Source of the DNA: Aureimonas ureilytica
GTDB taxonomy: Bacteria > Pseudomonadota > Alphaproteobacteria > Rhizobiales > Rhizobiaceae
Direction of reading: 5' to 3'
Assembly (NCBI RefSeq): GCF_001475935.1
Contig: NZ_LDQA01000021.1
Span: 62,001 to 126,000 of the forward strand
DNA: 64,000 bases
In this document: piece after piece, positions 50,376 to 59,185 of the stretch
How the letters are laid out: every line of letters begins with the position of its first letter
How positions within the stretch are numbered: the first letter of the stretch is position 1
Notes under the pieces: generated by a model
The model's input: only the letters and a program-made list of their open reading frames with translations
Databases searched by the model: none
Told to the model about the DNA's origin: nothing
Program-made: the position numbers and the translations under genes

Positions 50376-51877
50376 GAACGAGCCTCCTCTGGCGTGGCGG
50401 CAATGGTGCGCATGATGGCGGCGGGCGAGATGTCCGAGCCTTCGAGATCGCCGAGATGGCGGCGGTCGCGCAGCACGCGGATACGGCGCGAATAGGCGGT
50501 CAGCTCTTCCAGCTCGGAGGAGATGACGAGCATGGCCATGCCCTTGGCGCAGAGGTCTTCGATGAGACGCACGATTTCCGCGTGGGCGCCGACATCGATG
50601 CCGCGTGTGGGCTCGTCGAGGATCAGGAAGCTCGGCTCGGTCGCCAGCCAGCGGGCGAGGATCGCTTTCTGCTGGTTGCCGCCCGAGAGAAGCCGGATAG
50701 GCTTTTCGATATCGGTGGTGCGGATGTCCAACGCCTTGACGAAATGCTCGGCGATGCGCGCCTGCTCTCGGATCGACAGGGGCTTGGCCCAGCCGCGCCG
50801 GGCCTGGAGCGCCAGAATGATGTTTTCGCGCACCGAGAGATCGCCGACGATGCCCTCGACCTTTCGCTCTTCCGGGCAGTAGCCGAAGCCCAGGCGAATG
50901 GCGGCGCGCGGCGAGAGAATGCGCGCCACGCGCCCATCCACCCGCGCTTCGCCCGTGTCGGCCTTGTCCGCGCCGAAGACGAGGCGCGCGGTCTCGGTGC
51001 GGCCCGAGCCCAAGAGACCGGCAACGCCGACCGCCTCGCCGGGGCGAATGTCGAGATCGAAGGGCTCCACCATGCGCTTGCGCCCATAGTTGCGAAAGGA
51101 AACGCGTGGCTCGCCCGTGCTGGCAGGGGCGGGAGCGTGGTGCGATACGGCTTCGTCCAGATCGCGGCCGAGCATCATCGAGACGATGTCCATGCGCGAG
51201 GTGTCGGCGATGGCCTTCTCGCCGACGAGCCTGCCATTGCGCAGGACGGTGGCGCGGTCGCAGACGGCGAAGACCTGATCGAGGAAATGAGTAACGAAGA
51301 GAATGGCAAGGCCCTTGTCGCGCAAGGCTCGCATGGCGACGAAAAGCGACTCCACCTCCGCTGCGTCGAGGCTGGCGGTCGGCTCGTCGAGGATCAGCAC
51401 CTTGCCCGACAGGTCCACCGCGCGGATGATGGCGACGAGCTGCTGCACGGCGACCGACAGGCTGCTCAGCGTGGCGCTCGGGTTGACGAAGAGGCCATAG
51501 GCTTGAAGCAGTTCGGCCGAGCGTCGGCGCATCGCGCGCCCGTCCGTCAGCCCGAGAAAGGTCGGCTCGCGACCGAGAAACAGGTTTTCGGCGACCGAGA
51601 GGTTCGGCAGGAGATTGACTTCCTGATAAACCGTGCCGATGCCCAGCCGCTGTGCTTCGCCGCTATCGGCCGGCTCGATCTCGGCCCCGTCCAGAGTAAT
51701 GCGCCCGCCGTCGCGGCGATAGACGCCGGTCAGCGTCTTGATGAGCGTCGATTTGCCGGCACCGTTTTCGCCGAGAAGCGCGTGGATTTCGCCCGCGCGC
51801 AGGTGAAGGTCCACACCATCGAGCGCGGTCATGCCGGCAAAGCTCTTGGTGAGACCCTGAATCAGAAGTCTGGTCAT
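50372..51877 (-). CDS. ytfR: Sugar ABC ATPase YtfR (two nucleotide-binding domains)
   Basis: A 501-residue tandem ATPase of the RbsA/AraG/YtfR class. The first domain has Walker A GENGAGKSTLIK (about 37-48), a signature within the SVAVQQLVAI region and Walker B VLILDEPTASLD; the second has GLLGSGRTET in place of a canonical Walker A and RLLSGGNQQKAILARWL signature with FLILDEPTRGIDV. Two domains in one chain energise the YtfT/YjfF channel. ATG 51877 gives MTRLLIQGLTKSFAG; codons upstream look non-coding and no strong ribosome site is seen. Confidence 0.92.
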   Translation of the reverse strand: MTRLLIQGLTKSFAGMTALDGVDLHLRAGEIHALLGENGAGKSTLIKTLTGVYRRDGGRITLDGAEIEPADSGEAQRLGIGTVYQEVNLLPNLSVAENLFLGREPTFLGLTDGRAMRRRSAELLQAYGLFVNPSATLSSLSVAVQQLVAIIRAVDLSGKVLILDEPTASLDAAEVESLFVAMRALRDKGLAILFVTHFLDQVFAVCDRATVLRNGRLVGEKAIADTSRMDIVSMMLGRDLDEAVSHHAPAPASTGEPRVSFRNYGRKRMVEPFDLDIRPGEAVGVAGLLGSGRTETARLVFGADKADTGEARVDGRVARILSPRAAIRLGFGYCPEERKVEGIVGDLSVRENIILALQARRGWAKPLSIREQARIAEHFVKALDIRTTDIEKPIRLLSGGNQQKAILARWLATEPSFLILDEPTRGIDVGAHAEIVRLIEDLCAKGMAMLVISSELEELTAYSRRIRVLRDRRHLGDLEGSDISPAAIMRTIAATPEEARS

Positions 51878-52070
51878 GAAGGTGGTCCGCCGGTTCGTCG
51901 GGATCGTGTTCGGCAGCATCGGGCCGATGGGCCGGACGCAGAAGCGTTTTGCCGGTTCGTTGCCCGCGCCCGTACGCATCGACCGCGTCATCAGCCGCAG
52001 GATCGGCGAAGCCCGCGAGCGCTCGCCTGGCGAGCACGGTATGCCGAACGGGCCTCAAGGCCCGGAAAGG

Positions 52071-52096
52071 GCGCGGCGCCGAACAGGGCGCCGCGC
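52071..52096 (-). repeat. Stem-loop between ytfQ and ytfR
   Basis: GCGCGGCGCC and GGCGCCGCGC form a perfect 10-bp stem with a 6-base loop 30 bases past the ytfQ stop, followed on the minus strand by CCTTTCC. Such loops commonly keep binding-protein mRNA more abundant than transporter mRNA. Confidence 0.6.
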
Positions 52097-52126
52097 GTCG
52101 AACAGGAAGCTAGAGAGGGTGCCGGC

Positions 52127-53092
52127 TCAGTAGCCGAGGCCCTTCTTGGACTCCATCACGGCCTTCGGATTGTCGGCCTGGGTGTAGAGCTTGGATTCGG
52201 TCTGGATCCACTTCGGCGGCTCCTTGCCGTCCTTCTTGTAGGCTTCCAGCGCGTCGAAGGCGGGGCCGGCCATGTTGGGCGTCAGTTCCACCGTGGCATT
52301 GGCCTCGCCATTGGCCATGGCCTGGAAGATATCCGGCACGGCGTCGATCGAGACGACCATGATGTCCTTGCCGGGCTTCAGGCCGGCTTCCTTGATGGCC
52401 TGGATCGCGCCGACGGCCATGTCGTCATTGTGGGCGTAGACCGCGCAGATGTCCTTGCCGCCGTTCTCGGCCTTGATGAAGCTTTCCATGACTTCCTTAC
52501 CCTTGGTGCGGGTGAAGTCACCGGTCTGCGAGCGGGCGAGCGTGATGTTGCTCTTGCCGGCGATGGCCTCCTCGAAGCCCTTCTTGCGGGAGATGGCGGG
52601 GGAGGAGCCGGTCGTGCCCTGGAGTTCCACGACCTTGCAGGGCTTGGCGCCGACTTCCTTCACGAGGTAGTCGCCGGCCACCTTGCCTTCATGCACCTGA
52701 TCGGAGGTAACGGCGGTGAGGTAGAGGGAGGGGTCCTTGGTGTCGATGTTGCGATCGAGCAGGACGACCGGAATCTTGGCATCCTTGGCCTCTTCCAGCA
52801 CCTCATCCCAGCCCGTCGCGACAACCGGGGCGAGAAGGATCGCGTCCACGCCCTGCGCCACGAAGGAGCGGATGGCCTTGATCTGGTTTTCCTGCTTCTG
52901 CTGCGCGTCGGCGAATTTCAGGTCGATGCCGCGCTTCTGGGCTTCCTGCTTGGTCACGGCGGTCTCGGCCGCGCGCCAGCCCGACTCCGAGCCGACCTGC
53001 GAGAAGCCGACCACCATGTCCTTGGCGAGCACCGGGCTCGCCAGCACGGTTGCCATGGCAAAAGCGGCGGCAAGGCTACGTCTGATCGTCAT
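52127..53092 (-). CDS. ytfQ: Sugar ABC substrate-binding protein YtfQ
   Basis: A 321-residue periplasmic binding protein of the RbsB/YtfQ class. Sec signal with cleavage near residue 23 (VLA before KD). VGFSQVGSESGWRAAET is the YtfQ N-terminal signature (family members read VGFSQVGSESGWR), and APVVATGWDEVLEEAK with LLDRNI follow. YtfQ of E. coli binds galactofuranose; assignment rests on this close signature. GGGAGGA sits 8 bases before ATG 53092. It heads the operon and is separated from ytfR by 249 bases with a stem-loop. Confidence 0.92.
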   Translation of the reverse strand: MTIRRSLAAAFAMATVLASPVLAKDMVVGFSQVGSESGWRAAETAVTKQEAQKRGIDLKFADAQQKQENQIKAIRSFVAQGVDAILLAPVVATGWDEVLEEAKDAKIPVVLLDRNIDTKDPSLYLTAVTSDQVHEGKVAGDYLVKEVGAKPCKVVELQGTTGSSPAISRKKGFEEAIAGKSNITLARSQTGDFTRTKGKEVMESFIKAENGGKDICAVYAHNDDMAVGAIQAIKEAGLKPGKDIMVVSIDAVPDIFQAMANGEANATVELTPNMAGPAFDALEAYKKDGKEPPKWIQTESKLYTQADNPKAVMESKKGLGY

Positions 53093-53352
53093 GTCGAATT
53101 CCTCCCATAGGGCGGCCGTGCCGCCAAAACCGAACCGGGCTCCCATCCGGCCGAATGCAACGGACCCCCGCGGCCCGCGCCTTCGTCCCGCAACCTGACG
53201 GCTGCGAATAACTCATACAAAAGCATCATCAAGCTTTCGTCAATCCGATTCTTGAAACCGCGCGTTGTGCGCTGCAGCAGGGCCGGTACGGCGGGTCGAG
53301 ATAGGCCGATGGGATGCGCGCCCTAGCTCCATCGCCAGCGACGGGAGGCGGA
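53093..53352. other. Divergent ytfQ/amylase intergenic region
   Basis: About 260 bases without a gene. It holds the candidate ytfQ promoter at 53215-53243, an AAAGC-N7-8-GCTTT inverted repeat inside it that could be an operator, and the GGAGG ribosome site of the amylase gene near 53344. Confidence 0.5.
53215..53243 (-). promoter_or_regulatory. Candidate promoter of the ytfQ operon
   Basis: On the minus strand TTGACG (-35) and TTGTAT (-10) are separated by 17 bases, in a locally AT-richer stretch about 123 bases upstream of ytfQ. The spacer contains AAAGCTTGATGATGCTTT-like symmetry, which suggests a regulator site overlapping the promoter. Confidence 0.4.
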
Positions 53353-54996
53353 ATGCTCAATCTTTGGTACAAGAACGCGGTGATCTACTGCGTCGATGTC
53401 GAGACGTTTCAGGATTCGGACGGCGATGGGATCGGCGACTTCAAGGGGCTGACCGGCCGGCTCGATCATATCGAAGCGCTCGGCGCGACCTGCATCTGGC
53501 TTCTGCCCTTCTATCCCAGCCCCAATCGCGACAATGGCTACGACGTCGCGGATTATTACAATGTCGATCCGCGCTACGGCACGCTGGGCGACTTCGTCGA
53601 GTTCACCCACGCGGCCCACGAGCGGGGCCTGCGCGTTTTGGTCGACCTCGTGGTCAATCATTCCTCGATCGACCATCCGTGGTTTCAGGCCAGCCGGGCG
53701 GGCGATCCGAAATATCGCGACTGGTATGTCTGGCGGAAGGACAAACCCGAGGATGCCGAGAAGGGCGTGATCTTTCCCGGTGTCCAGAAGACTACCTGGA
53801 CGCGCGACACTAAACGGAAGGAATATTACTTCCACCGCTTCTACGAACATCAGGCCGATCTCAACATCGCCAGCCCGGAGGTGCGCGAGGAGATCGAGCG
53901 CATCATGGGCTTCTGGCTGGCGCTCGGCGTCTCGGGCTTCCGGATGGACGCCGTGCCCTTCATGCTGGAGGACCTGTCATCGGCTCACTCGGGCTGGGAG
54001 CCGCATCGCTACCTGTCGCAGCTTCAGACCTTCCTGTCCTGGCGGCGGGCGGAGGCGATCCTTCTGGCCGAAGCCAATATCCCGATGGACGAAGCCGGCG
54101 ATTATTTCGGAACGGGGGACCGGCTGCATGTGATCTTCAACTTCCCGCTGAACCAGCAGATGTTTCTCGCCTTCGCGCGCGGGGAAGCGGGGCCGGTCTC
54201 GGACTTCCTCAAGGCGCTGCCAGAGATTCCCGCCATCGCGCAATGGGCGACCTTCCTGCGCAATCACGACGAGATCGATCTCGGCCGGCTGGAGACGCAG
54301 GAGAAGGAAGAGGTCTTCGCCGCCTTCGGGCCGGACGAGGACATGCAGCTTTACGACCGGGGCCTGCGCCGCCGGCTCGCCCCGATGCTCGGCGGCGACG
54401 AGCGCCGGCTCGCCATGGCCTTCTCTGTCATGCTGGCCCTGCCGGGGACGCCCGTCATCTGGTATGGCGACGAGATCGGCATGGGCGAGGATTTGAGCCT
54501 GCCCGAGCGCCATTCCGTGCGCACGCCCATGCAATGGAGCGCGGCCGAGAACGGCGCCTTCTCGTCGGCCAGGGCGAAGGATTGCGTGCGGCCGGTCGTG
54601 GCAAAAGGGCCCTTCGCCTTCCCTCATGTGAATGTCGCCCGGCAGAAGCTCGACCCGCTCTCGCTTCTGTCGCAGGTGCGCCGCCTGATCCGCGCCCGGC
54701 GCGAAGCGCGCGAGATCGGCTGGGCTCGGCCAGAGGTGCTGAAGGCCGGCGACGGTTCGGTGCTCGCGCTCGTGTCGCGCTGGCGCGGCGGCGGGGTTCT
54801 GACGCTGCACAATCTTGCCGACCGGCCGGCGCTGGCGCATCTTCCTGAAGGCCTGCCCTTTGCGGCGATGAGCCCGCTCCTGCGCCAGGGCGTGCATATC
54901 GACGCCAAGGAGCGGACGCTGCGTCTCGATGCCTATGGTTTCGAGTGGTTCCGCTTCGAGGATGGTTCGGGGACCCGGGACGAGGACGAGGGGTGA
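53353..54996 (+). CDS. GH13 alpha-glucosidase / trehalose synthase-like enzyme
   Basis: A 547-residue GH13 enzyme. Catalytic residues are visible: nucleophile Asp199 (GFRMDAVPF), acid Glu240 (LLAEANIPMDE) and Asp306 (LRNHDEID). The start WYKNAVIYCVDVETFQDSDGDGIGDF and PFYPSPNRDNGYDVADYY match trehalose synthase (TreS) and related isomaltase-like enzymes; it is shorter than TreS-maltokinase fusions. It could isomerise maltose and trehalose or hydrolyse alpha-glucosides; family alone cannot decide. GGGAGGCGGA precedes ATG 53353. It diverges from the ytfQ operon and converges on uvsE. Confidence 0.85.
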   Translation: MLNLWYKNAVIYCVDVETFQDSDGDGIGDFKGLTGRLDHIEALGATCIWLLPFYPSPNRDNGYDVADYYNVDPRYGTLGDFVEFTHAAHERGLRVLVDLVVNHSSIDHPWFQASRAGDPKYRDWYVWRKDKPEDAEKGVIFPGVQKTTWTRDTKRKEYYFHRFYEHQADLNIASPEVREEIERIMGFWLALGVSGFRMDAVPFMLEDLSSAHSGWEPHRYLSQLQTFLSWRRAEAILLAEANIPMDEAGDYFGTGDRLHVIFNFPLNQQMFLAFARGEAGPVSDFLKALPEIPAIAQWATFLRNHDEIDLGRLETQEKEEVFAAFGPDEDMQLYDRGLRRRLAPMLGGDERRLAMAFSVMLALPGTPVIWYGDEIGMGEDLSLPERHSVRTPMQWSAAENGAFSSARAKDCVRPVVAKGPFAFPHVNVARQKLDPLSLLSQVRRLIRARREAREIGWARPEVLKAGDGSVLALVSRWRGGGVLTLHNLADRPALAHLPEGLPFAAMSPLLRQGVHIDAKERTLRLDAYGFEWFRFEDGSGTRDEDEG

Positions 54997-55010
54997 TGGC
55001 CTGGAACCGG

Positions 55011-55050
55011 GGACAGAACCCTGCGGCGGAGGACCTGCCGGGTTCTGTCC
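55011..55050. terminator. Convergent stem-loop between GH13 gene and uvsE
   Basis: GGACAGAACCC and GGGTTCTGTCC form an 11-bp stem with an 18-base loop; GAACC at 55004 and GGTTC at 55053 extend it. It lies in the 61-base gap between convergent stops, without a T run. Confidence 0.55.
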
Positions 55051-55057
55051 TCGGTTC

Positions 55058-56107
55058 TCAGGCCCCGCCGGCCACTTCCACCTCTTCCAGCACCTCGTCT
55101 TCCTGCGCCTCCAGTTCGGGCGCTTCGGAAGGCTCCAGGCCGAAGCGGGCGGCGACGTCGGGCGCGTAGCGAAGGAGGTCCGGGCGCAGGCGCAGAAGGG
55201 CCAAGTCCTTGGCCTTGGCCTCCAGCATGATGTCGAAGTCGAGCCCGTCCAGCGTGCGCATCAGCGTCGCGAATTCGAACGGATTGACGAAATCGGCGTG
55301 TCCCGTGAACACAGGCGCAACATGGACAGTGGTCTTCTTCTTCGTCTTCTTGTCGACGCGCACCTGCTCGCGAAGCTCGGTGCGCGGGCAGGAGAAATGC
55401 ATCTTCGGCTGCTGTCCCTCGGGCCAGGATGCCAGAATGCGCTCCACCGTCTGGCGCAGATCGGCGCGCTCGGGGTTGAGGCACCAGAAATGCTGGTAGT
55501 CGAAGATCAGCCGCACGCCCGTGTGCTCGTGAATCCAGAGAACGTCCCCGGCCGAGAAGCGCAGGTCGTCATGCTCCAGCACCAGCCGCCGCTGCACGGG
55601 CTCGGGCAGCGTCTTCCAGGTTTCGACCCAGCGCTGGCGCGAGGCGGGAATGTCGCCATAGGTGCCGCCGACATGAATCACGAGAACGGCCTCGGGCGGC
55701 AGGCCCATCAGATCCAGCATCTCGGCCTGGGACACGAGATCGGCGATGCTCTTCTTCACCAGCGCCGGATCGGGGCTGTTGAGGACGATATATTGCGAAG
55801 GGTGGAAGGACAGGCGAATGCCGAGGTCCATCGCCTTCCTGCCGATTGCCTCCAACTCGCTGCGGCTTTCCGAAACCATGGCGTGGAACTGCGGCATATC
55901 CGGATGCGTCGCATAGGGCGCGAGATCCGACGACATGCGGTACATGCGGATATCGTGCTTCACCAGATGGTCGAGGATCGCGTCGATATAGGTGAGCGAG
56001 ACCTTCAGATGCGGATTGCTGGCGGCGCGGCGGGCGTCGTTGCTCTTCAGATCGTCGCGCGCCATCACCTTGACGGGAAAGCCGAGCTTGGAAATTCGCG
56101 TCTGCAT
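55058..56107 (-). CDS. uvsE: UV damage endonuclease
   Basis: TIM-barrel endonuclease that nicks DNA 5' of UV photoproducts, an alternative to UvrABC. A 349-residue protein whose candidate metal ligands line up with known UVDE enzymes: His102 (SFHPSQYIVLNS), His145 (VIHVGGTYGD), Glu178 (LEHDD), Asp203 and His206 (IFDYQHFWC). A C-terminal lysine-rich stretch (KKTKKKTTV) and an acidic tail (EAQEDEVLEEVEV) are present. ATG 56107 shares a base with the stop of the DHH gene upstream, so the two are co-translated. Confidence 0.9.
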   Translation of the reverse strand: MQTRISKLGFPVKVMARDDLKSNDARRAASNPHLKVSLTYIDAILDHLVKHDIRMYRMSSDLAPYATHPDMPQFHAMVSESRSELEAIGRKAMDLGIRLSFHPSQYIVLNSPDPALVKKSIADLVSQAEMLDLMGLPPEAVLVIHVGGTYGDIPASRQRWVETWKTLPEPVQRRLVLEHDDLRFSAGDVLWIHEHTGVRLIFDYQHFWCLNPERADLRQTVERILASWPEGQQPKMHFSCPRTELREQVRVDKKTKKKTTVHVAPVFTGHADFVNPFEFATLMRTLDGLDFDIMLEAKAKDLALLRLRPDLLRYAPDVAARFGLEPSEAPELEAQEDEVLEEVEVAGGA

Positions 56108-57177
56108 CAGGCGGCCTTCTCAGGGGAAATCTGTGCCTCAAGCCCGAAGCCGAGCGAGGCGATGAACTGGTTCCAGTCGGGAATGGTGAGCGCTCCGCCG
56201 GACGCCAAGCGGTGGCCATTGCCATATTGCTCGGTCGCGCCGGGCGGCCGGTGCTCGGCCAGAAAGGCGAGCAGATCGCGATCCGCCGCCGTGCGCGCGG
56301 CGAAGTGGACATAGCCGTCGCGATAGCCGGCATTCGCCGCAATCACGATTCGATCCTTGATCCGCCCGCGCCAGGCTTGCGCGACCAGCGGGTGGATTTG
56401 CGTCGGCGAAGAAAACAGGACCAGCGCGACCTCGCCTACCACTTTCGGCCCGATCTTGCGCGCTTCGTTTAACTCGCGCTTCACCTCGTCCTTGGCCGCC
56501 AGAAGCTGCGCCGTCTCCTCATGCTCGCCCGAGAGAACCGCTTTCGGTCCCTCGGCTTTCAGGAGAAGGTCGAGCGCCGGGCTTGCATCGCCCGAGGCCG
56601 TGCGGCGCGGCGCGTTGACCAGCGAGGCGGCCTTGCGCAGCGCGGTGATGCCGAGCCTGCGCGCCTCGTCCATTTCGGGAAAGCCGTCATTTTCCGCCAA
56701 ATCGCCGATCAGTCCGATCGCCGCCAGCCAGAGAAGCCCGTCCGCCAGACCCGCTGCCCGCGCGCAGCGATAAGCCAGAAGCGAGGAGGTCGGGATCGGG
56801 CTGTCGTGGATGCCGCTGACGATCAGCGCGCCCTCCGGCAGCCCGGTCGGCACGTGATGGTCGATCAGGATCGTGGGCAGGTCGGGCCGGGGCAGGGCGG
56901 GCGCGACGCCGAGATCGGCGATGATCATCCCCTCGACCTCGCTCCCAGCTATCTCCTGCGCGAACTCGCGGGAGTAGGCGTTCTCACCCTTGCCGATGAT
57001 CCGAACCTCCGGCTCGCGCCCGCTGCGCCGCAGGGTGTGAAGCAGGATCGCCCCCGCGCTGAGCCCGTCCGCGTCGTTGTGGCAGACGACGAGCGGCTTG
57101 CGCCCGAGGGCGCTCAGCCCAGCGGAGAAGGCTTCCGGCGACTGAAGGCCGGTCGGGAAGGCGGCGGGCAGGGGCAA
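56107..57177 (-). CDS. DHH-family phosphoesterase
   Basis: A 356-residue protein with the DHH motifs: VCHNDADGLSAG (His33-Asp37), IADLGVA, and LIDHHVP (Asp106-His108), and a later GDLAENDGF acidic cluster and a C-terminal DHHA1-like GNGHRLASGG. Such proteins are RecJ-like exonucleases, nanoRNases or c-di-AMP phosphodiesterases. The one-base overlap with uvsE suggests a role in DNA or nucleotide turnover after UV damage; that link is inference. No signal peptide is present. Confidence 0.85.
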   Translation of the reverse strand: MPLPAAFPTGLQSPEAFSAGLSALGRKPLVVCHNDADGLSAGAILLHTLRRSGREPEVRIIGKGENAYSREFAQEIAGSEVEGMIIADLGVAPALPRPDLPTILIDHHVPTGLPEGALIVSGIHDSPIPTSSLLAYRCARAAGLADGLLWLAAIGLIGDLAENDGFPEMDEARRLGITALRKAASLVNAPRRTASGDASPALDLLLKAEGPKAVLSGEHEETAQLLAAKDEVKRELNEARKIGPKVVGEVALVLFSSPTQIHPLVAQAWRGRIKDRIVIAANAGYRDGYVHFAARTAADRDLLAFLAEHRPPGATEQYGNGHRLASGGALTIPDWNQFIASLGFGLEAQISPEKAA

Positions 57178-57205
57178 GGGAGGGTCCGGGGCAGGAAAAG
57201 GGCGG

Positions 57206-57364
57206 TCAGCGCGGCTCGGGCGCTTCGTCCTGTGGGGGAATCTTGGCGAGCGCCTCGTTCAACTCGTCCTGCTGCGACTGCTGCGCGGCCTGATCGGCGT
57301 CCCGGTCCTGAACGTCCGGCTGGTCCTGCTGGTTGTCGAAACGGTCCTTGGGAATATGGCTCAT
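57206..57364 (-). CDS. 52-residue hydrophilic protein, uncharacterised
   Basis: A small highly charged, Gln/Asp-rich protein (MSHIPKDRFDNQ...; PQDEAPEPR at the end) with no cysteine, helix-forming hydrophobic stretch or known motif; probably disordered. AAAGGA lies 7-8 bases before ATG 57364. It sits 28 bases upstream of the DHH gene on the same strand and is likely the first gene of the small protein-DHH-uvsE operon. Confidence 0.7.
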   Translation of the reverse strand: MSHIPKDRFDNQQDQPDVQDRDADQAAQQSQQDELNEALAKIPPQDEAPEPR

Positions 57365-57540
57365 GGCGCTGTCCTTTCTGTTGAAAGGGCAACGCGGCAA
57401 GGCTCCATCGGTTCGATCGTCGCGCCTGTGTCGGGACGGCGCAGGCGCGCACCAGAGCCTCGCGCGGCGGATAACGGGCGCTCAGGTACGTCTCCCCGCG
57501 GACGCGTTCGCCAACAACAAAGGCGTTGGGAGGATCGGCG

Positions 57541-58509
57541 TCAGTTCGCGCCCGCGCCGAGCCCGAGGAGAGCCGCGCCGACGAGCCCGGCCTCCGGGCC
57601 GAGTTCGGCGGGCTTCACGATCGGCGCGTCGCTGCGGCGCAGAATGCTCGCGCGAAGGCGTGCGTCGAGCGCGGCGAGGAGATCGACAGCGTTGGACAGG
57701 CCGCCGCCGACCGGCACGACGCCGGCCCCCGTCGTGTTCAGAACGAGCGCCAGCGGCCCGGCCAGCGTGTCGAGCCACGTGTCGACGGTGAGGCTCGCCT
57801 CTGCCTCGCCCGCGCGCCAGGCGTCCACGATGGCGCGGCTGTCGCGCGCGGCGTGTTCGGGGTGAAGGGCGAGATCGATGCGCTCCAGCCCGCGCGCGCT
57901 GCCGCTGGCATCGACACAGCCGGTCTGGCCGCAGCCGCAGGCAAAAGCAGGCACGATGCGCCCCGCGACCATCCGGTCCTTCAGGACAGGCCCGTGGCCC
58001 CATTCGCCCGATACGCCGCCCGCGCCCTCCAGAATATGGCCGTTCCAGATGAGCCCGCCGCCGACGCCGGTGCCGAGGATGACGCCGAACACGGTGCGAT
58101 GGCCCCGCCCGGCCCCGCGCAGCGCCTCGGCCAGCGCGAAACAGTCGGCATCATTGGCCGCTTCCACGGGGCGGCCGAGCGCCTGCGTCAACTCTCGCTT
58201 CAGCGAGCGGCCCGTGATGCAGGAAATATTGGCCGCGAGCGATGCGCCCGTGTCCGGGTCGATCGTGCCGGCCACCGACAGGGCCAGGGTCAGCGCGCGG
58301 TCGGGGTCGGCGGCGTCGGCGAGGCTGCGCAGGGTTTCCACGAAATCGGGCCAGGAACCCGAGGGATTGGGCAGCGACGCGCGCGCCAGCGGCAGCCCGC
58401 TCGCATCCGCGCCGGCGAGCTTGATGAAGCTGCCGCCGATATCGGCGGCCAGAACATGGGCGCCCCCGGTCCGGGCAAGGTCGCGAAGCGGCAGAAGCGG
58501 GTCGGTCAT
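57541..58509 (-). CDS. ROK-family sugar kinase
   Basis: A 322-residue ROK kinase. ATP site ADIGGSFIKLAG near the N terminus (residues 22-33), catalytic Asp120 in AANDAD, GVILGTGVGGGLI, and a zinc site His172 (GEWGHGP) with CGCGQTGCVD (Cys191, Cys193, Cys198). No N-terminal HTH, so it is an enzyme rather than an NagC-type repressor. It phosphorylates a hexose or N-acetylglucosamine-type sugar; no sugar operon is adjacent, so the substrate is open. Confidence 0.9.
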   Translation of the reverse strand: MTDPLLPLRDLARTGGAHVLAADIGGSFIKLAGADASGLPLARASLPNPSGSWPDFVETLRSLADAADPDRALTLALSVAGTIDPDTGASLAANISCITGRSLKRELTQALGRPVEAANDADCFALAEALRGAGRGHRTVFGVILGTGVGGGLIWNGHILEGAGGVSGEWGHGPVLKDRMVAGRIVPAFACGCGQTGCVDASGSARGLERIDLALHPEHAARDSRAIVDAWRAGEAEASLTVDTWLDTLAGPLALVLNTTGAGVVPVGGGLSNAVDLLAALDARLRASILRRSDAPIVKPAELGPEAGLVGAALLGLGAGAN

Positions 58510-58662
58510 CTCGGCTCAGGTCCAGAGGGGCGGGCGATCCATCGAGACGGCCGAACGAAGGGAAAGGCGAGGTTAGCCCATCTTCGGTTCACCCTCGGCC
58601 GCGCGCGAACAGGTCGAAGCGCTCTTACGGCCTGCGGTGCGGCTTGACCAGCATGGGGCGCG

Positions 58663-58989
58663 TCAGGTGAGCTGACTCAGAAAGATCACGTCCGCGATCG
58701 GCCGGCGCACCATGCCCCAATGGCCGAAGCTGACCCGCTCGATCGGCTTGCGCTCGATCTGGATGACATCGCAATGGCGCGGGTCCCGGGCGATGGTCTC
58801 GAACAGACGCTCGACGTTCTCGACCGGCCCTTCCAGCACCTGCATGATGCGACGGTTCTCGAAGGCGATGCAGCCGGTGATCCCGAGCGACAGATTGCGC
58901 TCCCGGAACCTTCCGAGGTCATGCACGAGATCGGCCAGCGACTGACCTTCGGCAAGAGTGCTGATGTAGCTGAGATGCAGAAGGGCCAT
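58663..58989 (-). CDS. BLUF-domain blue-light receptor
   Basis: A 108-residue stand-alone BLUF protein. All flavin-site residues are in place: Tyr8, Asn32 (RNLSLGITG), Gln50 (MQVLEGP), Trp91 and Met93. Their offsets are identical to the AppA reference spacing (Tyr21/Asn45/Gln63/Trp104/Met106, each 13 higher). It binds FAD and senses blue light; with almost no extension it signals by protein contact. ATG 58989 is chosen to start just before the first strand; a TTG at 59034 would add 15 residues. No obvious partner gene is adjacent. Confidence 0.9.
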   Translation of the reverse strand: MALLHLSYISTLAEGQSLADLVHDLGRFRERNLSLGITGCIAFENRRIMQVLEGPVENVERLFETIARDPRHCDVIQIERKPIERVSFGHWGMVRRPIADVIFLSQLT

Positions 58990-59185
58990 CGTGGACTGTA
59001 GCTGTTCCGGCCTGAGCCTCGAATGCCGGGGCAACAGTGTGTCTCTGGGCTGAGATCGATCCGCCTCTTCGTTGAGGCGAACCGATCCTTCGTTGCACTA
59101 TTATGGAGAGCGCTCGCTCCTCGACCAGTCCATAACATGGCGGTCGATTAGCTGGCTACGGATCGTGCTACGCGAGCGTCCGATA

